A stretch of 64,000 nt of DNA. Origin: Desulfobaculum xiamenense. Lineage in GTDB: Bacteria; Desulfobacterota; Desulfovibrionia; Desulfovibrionales; Desulfovibrionaceae. Both the position numbers and the translations under genes were made by a program. The notes below the pieces were generated by a model that was given only the letters and a program-made list of their open reading frames with translations, did not search any database and was not told the origin of the DNA. Each line of letters begins with the position of its first letter. The stretch's first letter is position 1. This document shows positions 56,217 through 64,000 of the stretch, one piece after another. Where the stretch lies: positions 1 to 64,000 of the forward strand of contig NZ_JAATJA010000001.1 of NCBI RefSeq assembly GCF_011927665.1, read 5' to 3'.

Positions 56217-57503
56217 ATGTCCGAAGATAAGTTTGACGTTATAATTGTCGGCGCAGGTCTGGCCGGTTGTACCAGTGCCTGTCTGCTGGCGCAGGCCGGA
56301 CTGGAGACGCTGGTCATCGAGCGCGGCAATTTCCCCGGCGCGAAGAACATGACCGGTGGCCGTCTCTACGCCCACAGCATTGAGCGCATCTTCCCCAACT
56401 TCGCCGAGGAAGCCCCCGTGGAGCGCTGCATCGTCCACGAGAAGATTTCCTTCATCGACGACACCAAGAGCGCCACGCTGGACTTCGCCTCTCCCGAGTC
56501 CGACGATCCGGCGAACCGCTCCTACTCCGTGCTGCGTTCCCGCTTCGACCAGTGGCTGGCGGGCAAGGCCGAGGAGGCCGGTGCCAGCATCGTTCCCGGC
56601 ATCCGCGTGGATGACCTCATCGTGCGCGATGGCAAGGTCTGTGGCGTGGTCGCCGGTGGCGAAGAGATGGAGGCCGACGTGGTCATCCTCGCCGATGGCG
56701 TGAATTCCATCCTTGGCGAGAAGCTCGGCATGGTGAGCAAGGTCACCCCCCATCACTGCGCCGTGGGCGTCAAGGAAGTGATCCAGCTCTCCAAGCAGCA
56801 GATCAACGACCGCTTCGGTTGCTCCGACAAGGAAGGCGCCGCGTGGCTGTTCGCTGGTATGCCCTCCGCTGGCTACATGGGCGGCGGCTTCATCTACACC
56901 AACGAGGACAGCATTTCCCTCGGCGTGGTGTTCGGCCTGCACAACATGGCCGAGGTGGGCAAGACCGTTCCCCAGATGCTGGAGGACTTCAAGAATCATC
57001 CCACCGTCAAGCCCCTCGTCGAGGGCGGCAAGACCGTCGAGTACTCCGGTCACGTGGTGCCCGAGGGTGGTCTCTCCATGCTGCCCAAGCTGGTCGGTGA
57101 CGGCGTGCTCATCGCCGGCGACGCCGCTGGCCTGTGCCTGAATGTGGGCTACACCGTGCGTGGCATGGACCTCGCCATCGCTTCCGGCGAAGCGGCTGCC
57201 AAGGCCGTCATCGCCGCCAAGGAAGCTGGCGACTACAGCGAGAAGGGCCTGGCCTCCTACAAGGCCGAGCTGGACAACAGCTTCGTCATGAAGGACCTGA
57301 ACCTCTACAAGAACCTGCCGGGCTTCCTCGACAACCCCCGCATGTTCAACGACTACCCCGAGATGGTGACCGGCATCATGAGCGATCTGTTCACCATCAA
57401 CGGTCCTTCCGTGCCCCTGCGCAAGAAGGTCATGCCCCATCTCAAGAAAGTTGGCTTCCTTAATCTGATTAAGGACGGCCTCAAAGGAGCGAAAGCCATA
57501 TGA
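56217..57503 (+). CDS. fixC: FixC flavoprotein (ETF-quinone oxidoreductase-like)
   Basis: 428 residues, same as E. coli FixC, with the FAD fold VIIVGAGLAGCTSACLLAQAG, GAKNMTGGRLYAHS, VILADGVNSILGEKLGM and GVLIAGDAAGLCLNVGYT. It passes electrons between FixX/quinone-side donors and FixAB. GAGGTAAGC precedes the ATG. It overlaps fixX by 4 bases. Confidence 0.95.
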   Translation: MSEDKFDVIIVGAGLAGCTSACLLAQAGLETLVIERGNFPGAKNMTGGRLYAHSIERIFPNFAEEAPVERCIVHEKISFIDDTKSATLDFASPESDDPANRSYSVLRSRFDQWLAGKAEEAGASIVPGIRVDDLIVRDGKVCGVVAGGEEMEADVVILADGVNSILGEKLGMVSKVTPHHCAVGVKEVIQLSKQQINDRFGCSDKEGAAWLFAGMPSAGYMGGGFIYTNEDSISLGVVFGLHNMAEVGKTVPQMLEDFKNHPTVKPLVEGGKTVEYSGHVVPEGGLSMLPKLVGDGVLIAGDAAGLCLNVGYTVRGMDLAIASGEAAAKAVIAAKEAGDYSEKGLASYKAELDNSFVMKDLNLYKNLPGFLDNPRMFNDYPEMVTGIMSDLFTINGPSVPLRKKVMPHLKKVGFLNLIKDGLKGAKAI

Positions 57504-57784
57504 GCACCGTCAATGTCGATGTGAAACTGGGCGTCAACAAGTTCTTCGTTGACGAAGGCAATCCCCATATCGAACTGGTGGAGAATCCCGACCTCGCCGA
57601 ATTCGCCAAGCTTGAGAAGGCCTGCCCCGCTGGCCTGTACAAGCGTGACGAGGCTGGCAACATCCACTTCGACTGTGCCGGCTGCCTTGAGTGCGGCACC
57701 TGCCGCATCCTGTGCGGCAAGACCATCCTGAAGAAGTGGGAGTACCCGCAGGGCACCATGGGCGTCGAGTACCGCTTCGGTTAA
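57500..57784 (+). CDS. fixX: ferredoxin-like protein FixX
   Basis: The 94-residue protein matches E. coli FixX in length and sequence (STVNVDVKLGVNKFFVDE, KACPAGLY, CLECGTCRIL, GVEYRFG). The cysteines of CPAG and CLECGTC hold a [4Fe-4S] cluster that exchanges electrons with FixC. ATG overlaps the fixC stop (ATGA). Confidence 0.95.
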   Translation: MSTVNVDVKLGVNKFFVDEGNPHIELVENPDLAEFAKLEKACPAGLYKRDEAGNIHFDCAGCLECGTCRILCGKTILKKWEYPQGTMGVEYRFG

Positions 57785-57799
57785 TGTCGAGTTGAGCGC

Positions 57800-57830
57800 T
57801 CGTTCCGGGGGCTTTGCGCCTCCGGAACGA
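57800..57830 (+). terminator. stem-loop after fixX
   Basis: TCGTTCCGG and CCGGAACGA are perfect 9-bp arms with a GC-rich loop; a weak T tail follows. Confidence 0.55.
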
Positions 57831-57972
57831 ATTCGCAGGGCATGCTTCCGGCCTTGCCGGGGCGGATTGGAACGCTTTGAACGCCATTTCTCCATATACC
57901 TTGGGGGGATGGAGCGATTCCGGCTCGCCGCGAACGAAGATTTGCAAGTATGCCCTGAAAGCGAGTAGACAT

Positions 57973-58010
57973 ATACCGGCAACGTTGACGGACGTTGCCG
58001 GTATTTTTTT
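57973..58010 (+). terminator. rho-independent terminator before the yhdT-like gene
   Basis: ATACCGGCAACGT and ACGTTGCCGGTAT are perfect 13-bp arms, followed by six to seven T. It separates the fix genes from the yhdT/panF pair. Confidence 0.92.
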
Positions 58011-58082
58011 AGGATTGGGCTTCCGGAGGACCAACGGGAAGCCCATCCTTTTCGCACACCCTTTTCCGACAGGTTTGGCATC

Positions 58083-58400
58083 ATGAATAGAAAGTCGCGG
58101 GATTGGCGCCACGCGCAGGCCAACCGGGAGGCGCTTTTCGCTCTCGGCATATATGGCCTGTACTTCGTGTGGTGGTACGTCTGCGCCTATGGCATGGGCG
58201 ACACCGATCCCGAACAGTACACCTACCTGCTGGGGCTGCCCGCGTGGTTCTTCTACAGCTGCATTCTCGGCTATCCGCTTGTCACGATCCTGCTGTGGAT
58301 CGTGGTCCGTCTCTTCTTCCGCGCCATGCCGCTGGACGACGAGCCCGGCGAGAGCCCCGAAGACGAAGTTACCGCCACTGACGGGGAGGACCGCGCATGA
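58083..58400 (+). CDS. YhdT-like small membrane protein
   Basis: A 105-residue, two-helix protein like E. coli YhdT (DUF997): an NREALFALGIYGLYFVWWYVCAY helix, LPAWFFYSCILGY, then an acidic tail with RAMPLDDEPGE. In E. coli YhdT precedes the PanF symporter. Here it overlaps the PanF-like gene by 4 bases, as an accessory subunit would. Confidence 0.88.
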   Translation: MNRKSRDWRHAQANREALFALGIYGLYFVWWYVCAYGMGDTDPEQYTYLLGLPAWFFYSCILGYPLVTILLWIVVRLFFRAMPLDDEPGESPEDEVTATDGEDRA

Positions 58401-59875
58401 ACGAGCATGTTCTGACCCTCATCCCCGTCGTTGTGTATCTGGCGCTGTCCTTCGCGGTCGCCTTCTGGGCGCGTAACAAGGCGGATAGCGACTCCTCGCA
58501 GGGCTTCATCGAGGACTATTTCATCGGCGGCCGCTCCATGGGCGGCTTCGTGCTGGCTATGACCATCATCGCCAGCTACACCAGCGCCAGCAGCTTCGTG
58601 GGCGGTCCGGGCGTGGCCTATCGCCTCGGCTTGAGCTGGGTGCTGCTCGCCATGATTCAGGTGCCCACCACATTTCTCACGATCGGCGTGCTCGGCAAGC
58701 GCTTCGCCATGATTTCGCGCCGCACGCGCTCCGTGACGCTCACGGACTTTCTGCGCGCCCGCTTCGAGAGCGACGCCGTGGTCATCCTGTGCTCCGTGGC
58801 GCTGCTCGTGTTCTTCATGGCGGCCATGCTGGCGCAGTTCATCGGTGGGGCGCGGCTGTTCCAGGCGGTGACCGGCTATCCCTACATCGTCGGGCTGGTG
58901 CTCTTCGGCTTTTCCGTGGTGCTTTACACGGCTGTGGGCGGTTTCCGCGCCGTGGTCGTGACGGACGCCATTCAGGGCATCGTCATGGTCATTGCGGTGG
59001 TCGTGGTGCTGGTGGCCGTGGTCAATGCCGGTGGCGGCATGGAGAAGTGCATCGCCACGCTCAAGAGCATCGACCCAGGACTCATCACCCCCACAGGGCC
59101 GAAGAACGCCGTTCCGCAGCCGTTCATCCTGTCCTTCTGGGTGCTGGTGGGCCTTGGCATTCTTGGCCTGCCCCAGACCACGCAGAAGTGCATGGCCTAC
59201 CGCGATTCCCGCGCTATGCATGATGCCATGGTCGTCGGCACGCTCATCATCGGCTTCATGATCCTGTGTGCCCATCTCGCCGGAGCGCTGGGGCGGGCCG
59301 TCATCCCCGATCTTCCGGCGGGCGACCTCGCCATGCCGACGCTCATCGTGGACCTGCTGTCGCCGTTTTGGGCGGGCGTGTTCATCGCGGGACCGCTGGC
59401 GGCCATCATGTCCACCGTGGACTCCATGCTGCTGCTCGTGTCCGCGGCGATCATCAAGGACCTCTATATCCACTATCGGCTCGGCGGCGACGCGTCGCAG
59501 ATGACGCCTGTAAGCCTCAAGAAGATGAGCCTCATTTCCACGGGCGTCATCGGCCTTCTGGTCTTCGTCGCGGCCATCGAGCCGCCGGACCTGCTGGTGT
59601 GGATCAACCTCTTCGCCTTCGGCGGGCTGGAGGCGGTCTTCCTGTGGCCCATCATCCTCGGCCTGTACTGGAAGCGCGCCAACGCCGCAGGAGCCGTGGC
59701 GTCCATCGTGGCGGGCGTGGGCACCTTCGTGGCGCTCACTCTCATCAAGCCCAACATGGGCGGCGTCCACGCCATCGTCCCGACAACGCTCGTCGCACTG
59801 GCGGCCTTCGTGGTCGGCGTCTACGCCGGAAATCCACCCGAACCACGCGTGACCCGGCTCTTCTGGGGAGAGTAG
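58397..59875 (+). CDS. PanF-like SSS symporter
   Basis: A 492-residue, 13-helix symporter. It has an FIGGRSMGGFVLAMTIIASYTSASSFVGGPG stretch typical of sodium/pantothenate symporters, and a STVDSMLLLVSAAII region with Na+-site serines. With its YhdT-like partner it resembles PanF, but placement at the end of the carnitine cluster suggests another carboxylate or betaine substrate. It may also be unrelated to the cai pathway because a strong terminator precedes the pair. Confidence 0.88.
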   Translation: MNEHVLTLIPVVVYLALSFAVAFWARNKADSDSSQGFIEDYFIGGRSMGGFVLAMTIIASYTSASSFVGGPGVAYRLGLSWVLLAMIQVPTTFLTIGVLGKRFAMISRRTRSVTLTDFLRARFESDAVVILCSVALLVFFMAAMLAQFIGGARLFQAVTGYPYIVGLVLFGFSVVLYTAVGGFRAVVVTDAIQGIVMVIAVVVVLVAVVNAGGGMEKCIATLKSIDPGLITPTGPKNAVPQPFILSFWVLVGLGILGLPQTTQKCMAYRDSRAMHDAMVVGTLIIGFMILCAHLAGALGRAVIPDLPAGDLAMPTLIVDLLSPFWAGVFIAGPLAAIMSTVDSMLLLVSAAIIKDLYIHYRLGGDASQMTPVSLKKMSLISTGVIGLLVFVAAIEPPDLLVWINLFAFGGLEAVFLWPIILGLYWKRANAAGAVASIVAGVGTFVALTLIKPNMGGVHAIVPTTLVALAAFVVGVYAGNPPEPRVTRLFWGE

Positions 59876-60602
59876 GGGCGATTATCATCGGGGTAGAGAC
59901 TGTTGAATGCCAAGGCTTTCTCCGAAAGTTCCCCGAGAAAAGCATATGAACTGATCATACATGATGCTGCGGTAGCAGGTTGAACCCTGTGAACGTGCGC
60001 GAGTTTCGACAAAGAGTATGAACCCGCCATGATCGTTAGGAGCGTAAGAGATGCTTCTGGCGGTTGTGGCGGGTTTTTCCTTTTTTTGAGAGAATGCAGA
60101 TGTCGTGGAGTGCCTTCCTTCGCGTTCGTATCTGCGTGGTTCGGGATGAAGTGTCTCCGGTGTGCCTTTTTATGATCGTAGGCATCATTTGATTGTGTAT
60201 GACAAATGTTAATGATTTTTGGGATATCGGCCGGGCGGTTGCGAATTTGCCTAGCTTGGCCCGGTGCGTTTCTCGTTTGAAAGGTCTTTCTCAAGAGGCT
60301 GATGGTGTATCCAATGCGAGATAGCCTGTGTGTGGTATGTCGATGTGTCTTTGCGTGGGCTAACTTGTGCAATAGTTTGAGTTTTGACGTGTGTAGGCCT
60401 TTATTCTGAATGAACATGTTTTTCTGTGTCTGGTTGATATGGAAAACTGATCGTTTTGATCAGTTAGTGCGGATGTTTGTTTAACGGTTCAAAGTAGTCC
60501 TGTGATGACGTTTCCTGACGTGGGGCAGAGGGCTTGGTGACGACGTCTGCCCCGGGGCGGCACCCGTGAGTGTTAGGATCTCAGTATGAAAGGAGTGGTG
60601 CG
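59876..60602. other. intergenic region after the PanF-like gene
   Basis: About 730 bases with no gene; AT-rich from about 60100. It holds the terminator at 60021-60087 and, toward the end, the promoter of the small secreted-protein gene. Confidence 0.55.
60021..60087 (+). terminator. rho-independent terminator
   Basis: AACCCGCCA pairs with TGGCGGGTT; a second small hairpin sits in the loop; TTT and TTTTTTT follow. Confidence 0.8.
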
Positions 60603-60929
60603 ATGCTTAAGAAGGTGGTATTTGCTTTTTTGTGCCTTTGTGTCCTTGTCGTATGGAGCTCTCCAACCTTTGCGCAAGATATAAGAACCACAAAGTCAGG
60701 CTATCTGGCTTCTGTTTCGGAGGCGTGGTTGGATAAGGCTGTGGAATACGCTGTTGCAAGAGACGACGTGGCTCTTCAGAAGCTTATTGATAGCAAGCTC
60801 GTCTTCGTGCTTAAAGGCGGATTGAGGGTTTATGTGGTTGATACAAAGATATTTAGTGGCATAGTGAAAATCCGTCCTGTCGGAGAGACGTTTGAGGTCT
60901 GGACATTGATAGAGGCTATTTCAAATTAG
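60603..60929 (+). CDS. small secreted protein of unknown function
   Basis: A 108-residue protein with a signal peptide (about 1-25, ending FAQD). The mature part (helix then beta strands, ending SGIVKIRPVGETFEVWTLIEA) resembles small periplasmic domains seen in Desulfovibrio proteins, but no function is known. Good SD AAAGGAGTGGTGCG. The start at 60603 is better than an upstream ATG at 60570. The gene is less GC-rich than the cai genes. Confidence 0.7.
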   Translation: MLKKVVFAFLCLCVLVVWSSPTFAQDIRTTKSGYLASVSEAWLDKAVEYAVARDDVALQKLIDSKLVFVLKGGLRVYVVDTKIFSGIVKIRPVGETFEVWTLIEAISN

Positions 60930-61244
60930 TTTCCTCTGTCGAAGGAAAACCGTCGCATCGCATTTTGCTTGCCCCCCGCACCGCCAGCTCCCGGGCGATG
61001 ACGCACTGCATCGGCTCCTCGGAGCCGGTCGCGCCCTCGATGCAGGCGCCCAGCCAGCCGTTGCGAAGCTGCATCACGCTGATGTCGAATCCGGCGTTCT
61101 GCGCCAGCAGGGAGAGAACTTGACGGTGCGTCCATTGCCCTCGCGGAAGGTATGGAGCCTGTTCAGTTCCTGCATGTAGTGGGTGGCTCGCTCTTTGCCG
61201 TTCAGGGCAAGACTCTCTATTTCAAGTGACGCTATGGCATTGCG
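60916..61244 (-). pseudogene. Fic-domain remnant, frameshifted and N-terminally truncated
   Basis: Reading the minus strand, two frames joined near 61120 give KERATHYMQELNRLHTFREGNGRT then VLSLLAQNAGFDIS, i.e. the Fic core (H-x-F-x-E-G-N-G-R) and the helix after it. The switch occurs just after the Fic motif, so the gene is frameshifted; the region before is closed by a TAG at 61245-61247, so the N-terminus is missing. Fic proteins attach AMP or similar groups to proteins. Confidence 0.75.
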
Positions 61245-61921
61245 CTAGCGCCACGCTGTGATTTCGGTCGGGGCATGGGGTGCTTGATTGTGACGAACGT
61301 GGTCGATTCTCTGATTTTCATGCTCGGATGAAACGGGAACCGTAGTGGAAAAAATAAACGCCGCCAAGCCCCTTCGTGATCTCTATGCGCTTTGTGTAAG
61401 ATGGTTGTTATCTACCACATCTACCAGTCTTACCCCTTCGCATGCGGCCTTCACCGTATCCTTGACTCCAGCCGCAAGGCGGCGGCCACAGCCCCGGCGG
61501 AGAACATTATTTTGGTTCAGTGATGGGCTCCTGCCGGAGGGCTAAGGCTGAGCCAGATTTCCGCCGGCCATAGGGCCACCGCGTCCAGTCTGTCACGCCT
61601 CGTCTTGTTTTTCCACTCCCGCCGGACCCGATACGCCGAGCTCGCGGTCCAAGACTCCAATCTGTATCACAAGGCCCGACATCGCTCCGGACGCTACGGC
61701 TCCGGCGGGCTTGAACGCTTTGCCAAAACGTCTTTGCGTTTGGATGACTTTTCCATTTTTTTACTGTGCCGAGGTTGTCTACAATTTTTTAAAATTGCGG
61801 GCGGGTCTTGTTCTGTGCGGAAATAACAAGATCAAGGCGTACCTGCTTCGTTGATGTAGCAGTTCTGAGATATTGGATATAATTAAAAAATATGCTAGCA
61901 AATACGCATTGGGAGGTTTTT
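61245..61921. other. intergenic or degraded region
   Basis: About 680 bases. No recognisable gene; scattered GC-rich hairpins around 61540-61700 and an AT-rich end. It looks like degraded accessory DNA next to the Fic remnant. Confidence 0.5.
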
Positions 61922-62416
61922 ATGCCGACTTTCGTATGTATGATGGTGATTTGTATTTTTGCGGCGCTCATTGCAGGGGTAAAAAAAAGACATGTTGTAG
62001 GCTGGTTCTTTGAAACTTTTGTGACGTGCTGCATGGCGATCCTTTTCTTGGGCGTCTATGGAGTCCTTGTAGTTGGACTTGTCCAGCTTGCCGTTCTTGC
62101 CTGTTTGCCCAAACTTTCCATCACAAAAATCGACCCAGTAAGCATGGTGATATGCACCAATTGTGGTGCCAATCTTCCAACCACGTTTAAATACTGTCCC
62201 GTATGCGAGCACAGCATGAAAGAAGTCAAGGCCAAGGCCGACGCTGTCCGCGCTCGCGAAGAATGGGAGCAAGGCCGCAGAGAGTGCCCGCACTGCGCTG
62301 AGCTCATCAAGCGCAAGGCCAAAGTCTGCTGTTTTTGCGGCAAGGCAGTAGAGCCGGAGCAGTATCCCGGTTCTGAAACGTCGCAGTTCACCTTTGAAGC
62401 ATCCGCGGAATCATGA
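61922..62416 (+). CDS. membrane protein with two zinc ribbons
   Basis: From the ATG at 61922 (TTGGGAGGTTTTT upstream), 164 residues: two membrane helices (about 3-19 and 28-60) and two zinc-ribbon units, CTNCGANLPTTFKYCPVC (about 78-95) and CPHCAELIKRKAKVCCFC (about 123-140), joined by a helical linker. Such small proteins are common near mobile elements; no function is known. Confidence 0.72.
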   Translation: MPTFVCMMVICIFAALIAGVKKRHVVGWFFETFVTCCMAILFLGVYGVLVVGLVQLAVLACLPKLSITKIDPVSMVICTNCGANLPTTFKYCPVCEHSMKEVKAKADAVRAREEWEQGRRECPHCAELIKRKAKVCCFCGKAVEPEQYPGSETSQFTFEASAES

Positions 62417-62803
62417 ATTATTGCGCAGCCATGTGCTCGGAGGCTGTCTCGAATGATGACGAAGTGATCGCGTCCGCTGCCGAAGGTCCGCGTGTACTGA
62501 TCCTTATTCAACCCAAAGCATCCAATTGTACATCTGCTAAATAAAAGCGGCGCTGACCAAACGATCCGCGCCGCTTCAATATCCCACCAAAATCAACCAC
62601 CATCCCACCATCAACACTCCAACACCGTCAACGAATCACCTCCGCTCCAAGTGCCAAATCAACCGCAACCCAATGCCAATTCATCCGTGCTTACAGCTAA
62701 ATTACCCCTGCCAGCACGAACACGGGGGAGTTTAAAATGTTCCACAAAATGTTCCGCACAAAAAAAGGGTTCACGGGAGATTCCCGTAAACCCTTGTATT
62801 CTC
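62417..62803. other. intergenic region before the attachment site
   Basis: No gene. It contains the hairpin AAGCGGCGC ... GCGCCGCTT at 62547-62577 (T tract on the minus strand) and the tRNA-Thr terminator. Confidence 0.55.
62765..62795 (-). terminator. terminator of the tRNA-Thr unit
   Basis: AAGGGTT(c)ACGGGA pairs with TCCCGTAAACCCTT (one mismatch); on the minus strand it is followed by seven T. It lies 9 bases after the tRNA CCA end, so it is the native tRNA terminator left at the element junction. Confidence 0.85.
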
Positions 62804-62848
62804 TGGAGCCAGCGCGGAGATTTGAACTCCGGACCTGCTGATTACGAA
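62804..62848 (-). other. 3' half of tRNA-Thr (CGT), attachment-site core
   Basis: On the minus strand the sequence runs from the anticodon loop TTCGTAA through the 3' anticodon strand, the T arm (GTTCAAATC) to GGCTCCA with an encoded CCA. The 5' half is missing: the bases before the loop do not pair with its 3' strand. This is the usual duplicated core left by integration into a tRNA gene. Confidence 0.85.
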
Positions 62849-62956
62849 AACCGATGCAGAGTGTGCGCAGAAGTGTTTTACATTGTCGTCGTTGAGTTTC
62901 GCAGTGCCTGTATGTGTTGACTTGCCGCGTAACGGTGCGTAGCTATCCCCTATGGT

Positions 62957-62995
62957 GTGGGACACATGTGGGACAGAGAAGCGGGGCGTGGGACA
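62957..62995 (+). repeat. three GTGGGACA direct repeats before the integrase
   Basis: Copies at 62957-62964, 62968-62975 and 62988-62995 are spaced 11 and 20 bases apart, i.e. about one and two helical turns, and the last touches the integrase ATG. They may be integrase arm-type or repressor sites. Confidence 0.5.
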
Positions 62996-64000
62996 ATGAG
63001 ATCGAAGCGCATTCCTACGGGCATTCCGGGTATTTGCTATCGTGAGCATGCAGAGCGCCGCCATGGGCGCTATGCTGACAGGTATTACATCCTTCGCTAC
63101 CGCAGCGCTGGGCGCGTGGTCGAGGAGGGCGTGGGTTGGGCCAGCGAGGGCGCCACGCTCGAATACTGCCAGGAGCTGATGGCGAAGATCCGCCGCAACC
63201 TGCGCACGGGCGACGGTCCCCAATCCCTCGCCTTGATGCGCGAGGAGTCGGCTCGCCGTCGCGACGCCGAGCGTGCCGAGCGCGAGCAGCGCGAGTTCGC
63301 CGCGCGTGTGGCCGCCGTGACGTTCGATGATGTTTCGGCGCGCTATCTGGAGTGGGCGAAGCGCAACAAGCGCACATGGCGAGACGACGAGCGCACGCTT
63401 CGCCTTCACGTCTGTCCCGAGCTGGGGCGTTTGCGGATGTCGGATGTAACGTCGGCCCGCGTGAATGCACTCAAGGGCGTTCTGGAGGACAAGGCACCGC
63501 AGCGAGGCCGGGCCGAGCGCCTTGCCCCCGCGACGATCCTGAACGTCATTGCCCTTGTGCGCGAGGTTTTCAACTTTGCCACCGCCACGCCCTACGATTG
63601 CGACCATCCGGAGCTTCGGCTGTTCAGCGGCGAGAATCCCGCCGCGTTCAATCGTTTTTCGGTGGGCGTCTCTCTGCCGCGTGTGGACAACCGCACCCTG
63701 CGCGTGCTGTTTGAGGACGAGTTTCAGCGTCTGCAATCCGCGTCCATGGCGTACAGCATCGACCAGTATGACGCGCAGGCGATTGCGTGGCACACGGGGA
63801 TGCGGCGCGAGGAGATATTGAGTCTTCGCCGGGAGCATGTGTCGCTTCTTGGTCGGTCCTTCAAGGTTCTGGACACGAAGACCGGCGCGAATCGGGTTGT
63901 GGACTGGTCCGATGAGCTTGCGCCCGTTGTCGAGCGCCGACTGGAGATGCCTGGCGATTGGCTGTTTCCCGGTCGGGATGGTTCGTATCGCAATCCCGAC
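62996..64000 (+). CDS. tyrosine recombinase (phage-type integrase), incomplete at window end
   Basis: The open frame from the ATG at 62996 runs off the window (335 codons seen). It has an N-terminal arm-binding part with basic/acidic helices (about 60-110), a SAM-like core-binding domain (about 105-205) and the start of the catalytic domain: HTGMRREEILSLRREHV contains the first catalytic Arg. The distal HxxR and Tyr lie beyond the window. Its position beside a tRNA 3' half shows it is the element's integrase. Confidence 0.93.
   Translation, partial: MRSKRIPTGIPGICYREHAERRHGRYADRYYILRYRSAGRVVEEGVGWASEGATLEYCQELMAKIRRNLRTGDGPQSLALMREESARRRDAERAEREQREFAARVAAVTFDDVSARYLEWAKRNKRTWRDDERTLRLHVCPELGRLRMSDVTSARVNALKGVLEDKAPQRGRAERLAPATILNVIALVREVFNFATATPYDCDHPELRLFSGENPAAFNRFSVGVSLPRVDNRTLRVLFEDEFQRLQSASMAYSIDQYDAQAIAWHTGMRREEILSLRREHVSLLGRSFKVLDTKTGANRVVDWSDELAPVVERRLEMPGDWLFPGRDGSYRNPD

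Noticed and set aside
57814-58086. 90-codon frame after fixX
   Set aside because: It spans a strong terminator (57973-58010) and has no SD.
60926-61135. 69-codon minus-strand frame
   Set aside because: It is a third reading frame across the Fic remnant; the Fic motifs lie in the other two frames.
62804-62848. Functional tRNA-Thr
   Set aside because: The 5' half is missing: the bases before the anticodon loop do not pair with its 3' strand.
62771-63838. 355-codon minus-strand frame
   Set aside because: Antisense to the integrase gene and crossing the tRNA 3' half.
1-64000. CRISPR arrays or prophage structural genes
   Set aside because: No evenly spaced direct repeats of CRISPR type and no phage structural genes were seen; only the integrase at the right edge suggests an element.

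Overview
The window looks like a chromosomal segment of a sulfate-reducing bacterium of the Desulfovibrionaceae. Codon use is GC-rich, there is a selenocysteine-containing periplasmic formate dehydrogenase without a membrane subunit, two different tungstate/molybdate ABC transporters sit beside it, and there are many elaborate signal-transduction proteins. Species cannot be fixed from the sequence alone. The right end enters an integrated element.

Layout. 1-280: two tandem tRNA-Asp genes, the first cut by the window edge, then a terminator. 568-9630: mostly housekeeping or unknown genes (an orphan protein, a YbaK-type deacylase, RmuC, a DUF3568-like lipoprotein, a VWA-OmpA envelope protein, a response regulator-PAS-GGDEF cyclase, small membrane proteins), nearly all separated by clear rho-independent terminators. 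9793-10698 (minus): one-component regulator with an excisionase-type helix-turn-helix and a binding-protein-like sensor. 10953-17607 (plus): a tight seven-gene signalling/redox operon (ligand-binding lipoprotein, histidine kinase, receiver-STAS protein, thioredoxin-fold protein, GAF-TM-rhodanese protein without catalytic cysteine, MauE-like membrane protein, small lipoprotein). 17644-20130 (minus): hybrid NMT1-like binding domain plus histidine kinase.

20277-28737 (minus) is a formate dehydrogenase locus: fdhE, fdhD, mobA, moaA, a transposase-derived protein, a small leader-like ORF, fdhA (in-frame UGA/Sec) and fdhB. Divergent from it are tupABC (tungstate uptake), a WtpA-type wtp/modABC system and a MobB-like protein with a four-cysteine Fe-S domain. 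Together these import W/Mo, build the guanine-dinucleotide cofactor, sulfurate it and install it in FdhAB.

35449-42961: a PhzF-like protein, a two-gene RND efflux system, a metallo-beta-lactamase-fold hydrolase and a TetR regulator. After a 2.1-kb low-GC gene-free stretch, 45125-59875 holds a carnitine/crotonobetaine cluster: caiT, caiA, caiB, caiC, a MaoC-type hydratase where enterobacteria have caiD, fixA, fixB, a 39-residue membrane protein with an SSS symporter, fixC, fixX, and a yhdT/panF-like pair. The genes imply uptake and CoA activation of carnitine or crotonobetaine, reversible hydration, and reduction of crotonobetainyl-CoA fed by the Fix electron-transfer flavoproteins, i.e. use as an electron acceptor.

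59876-64000 is a boundary zone: small genes, a frameshifted Fic remnant, a zinc-ribbon membrane protein, then the 3' half of a tRNA-Thr with its terminator (attachment site) followed by a tyrosine integrase running off the window.
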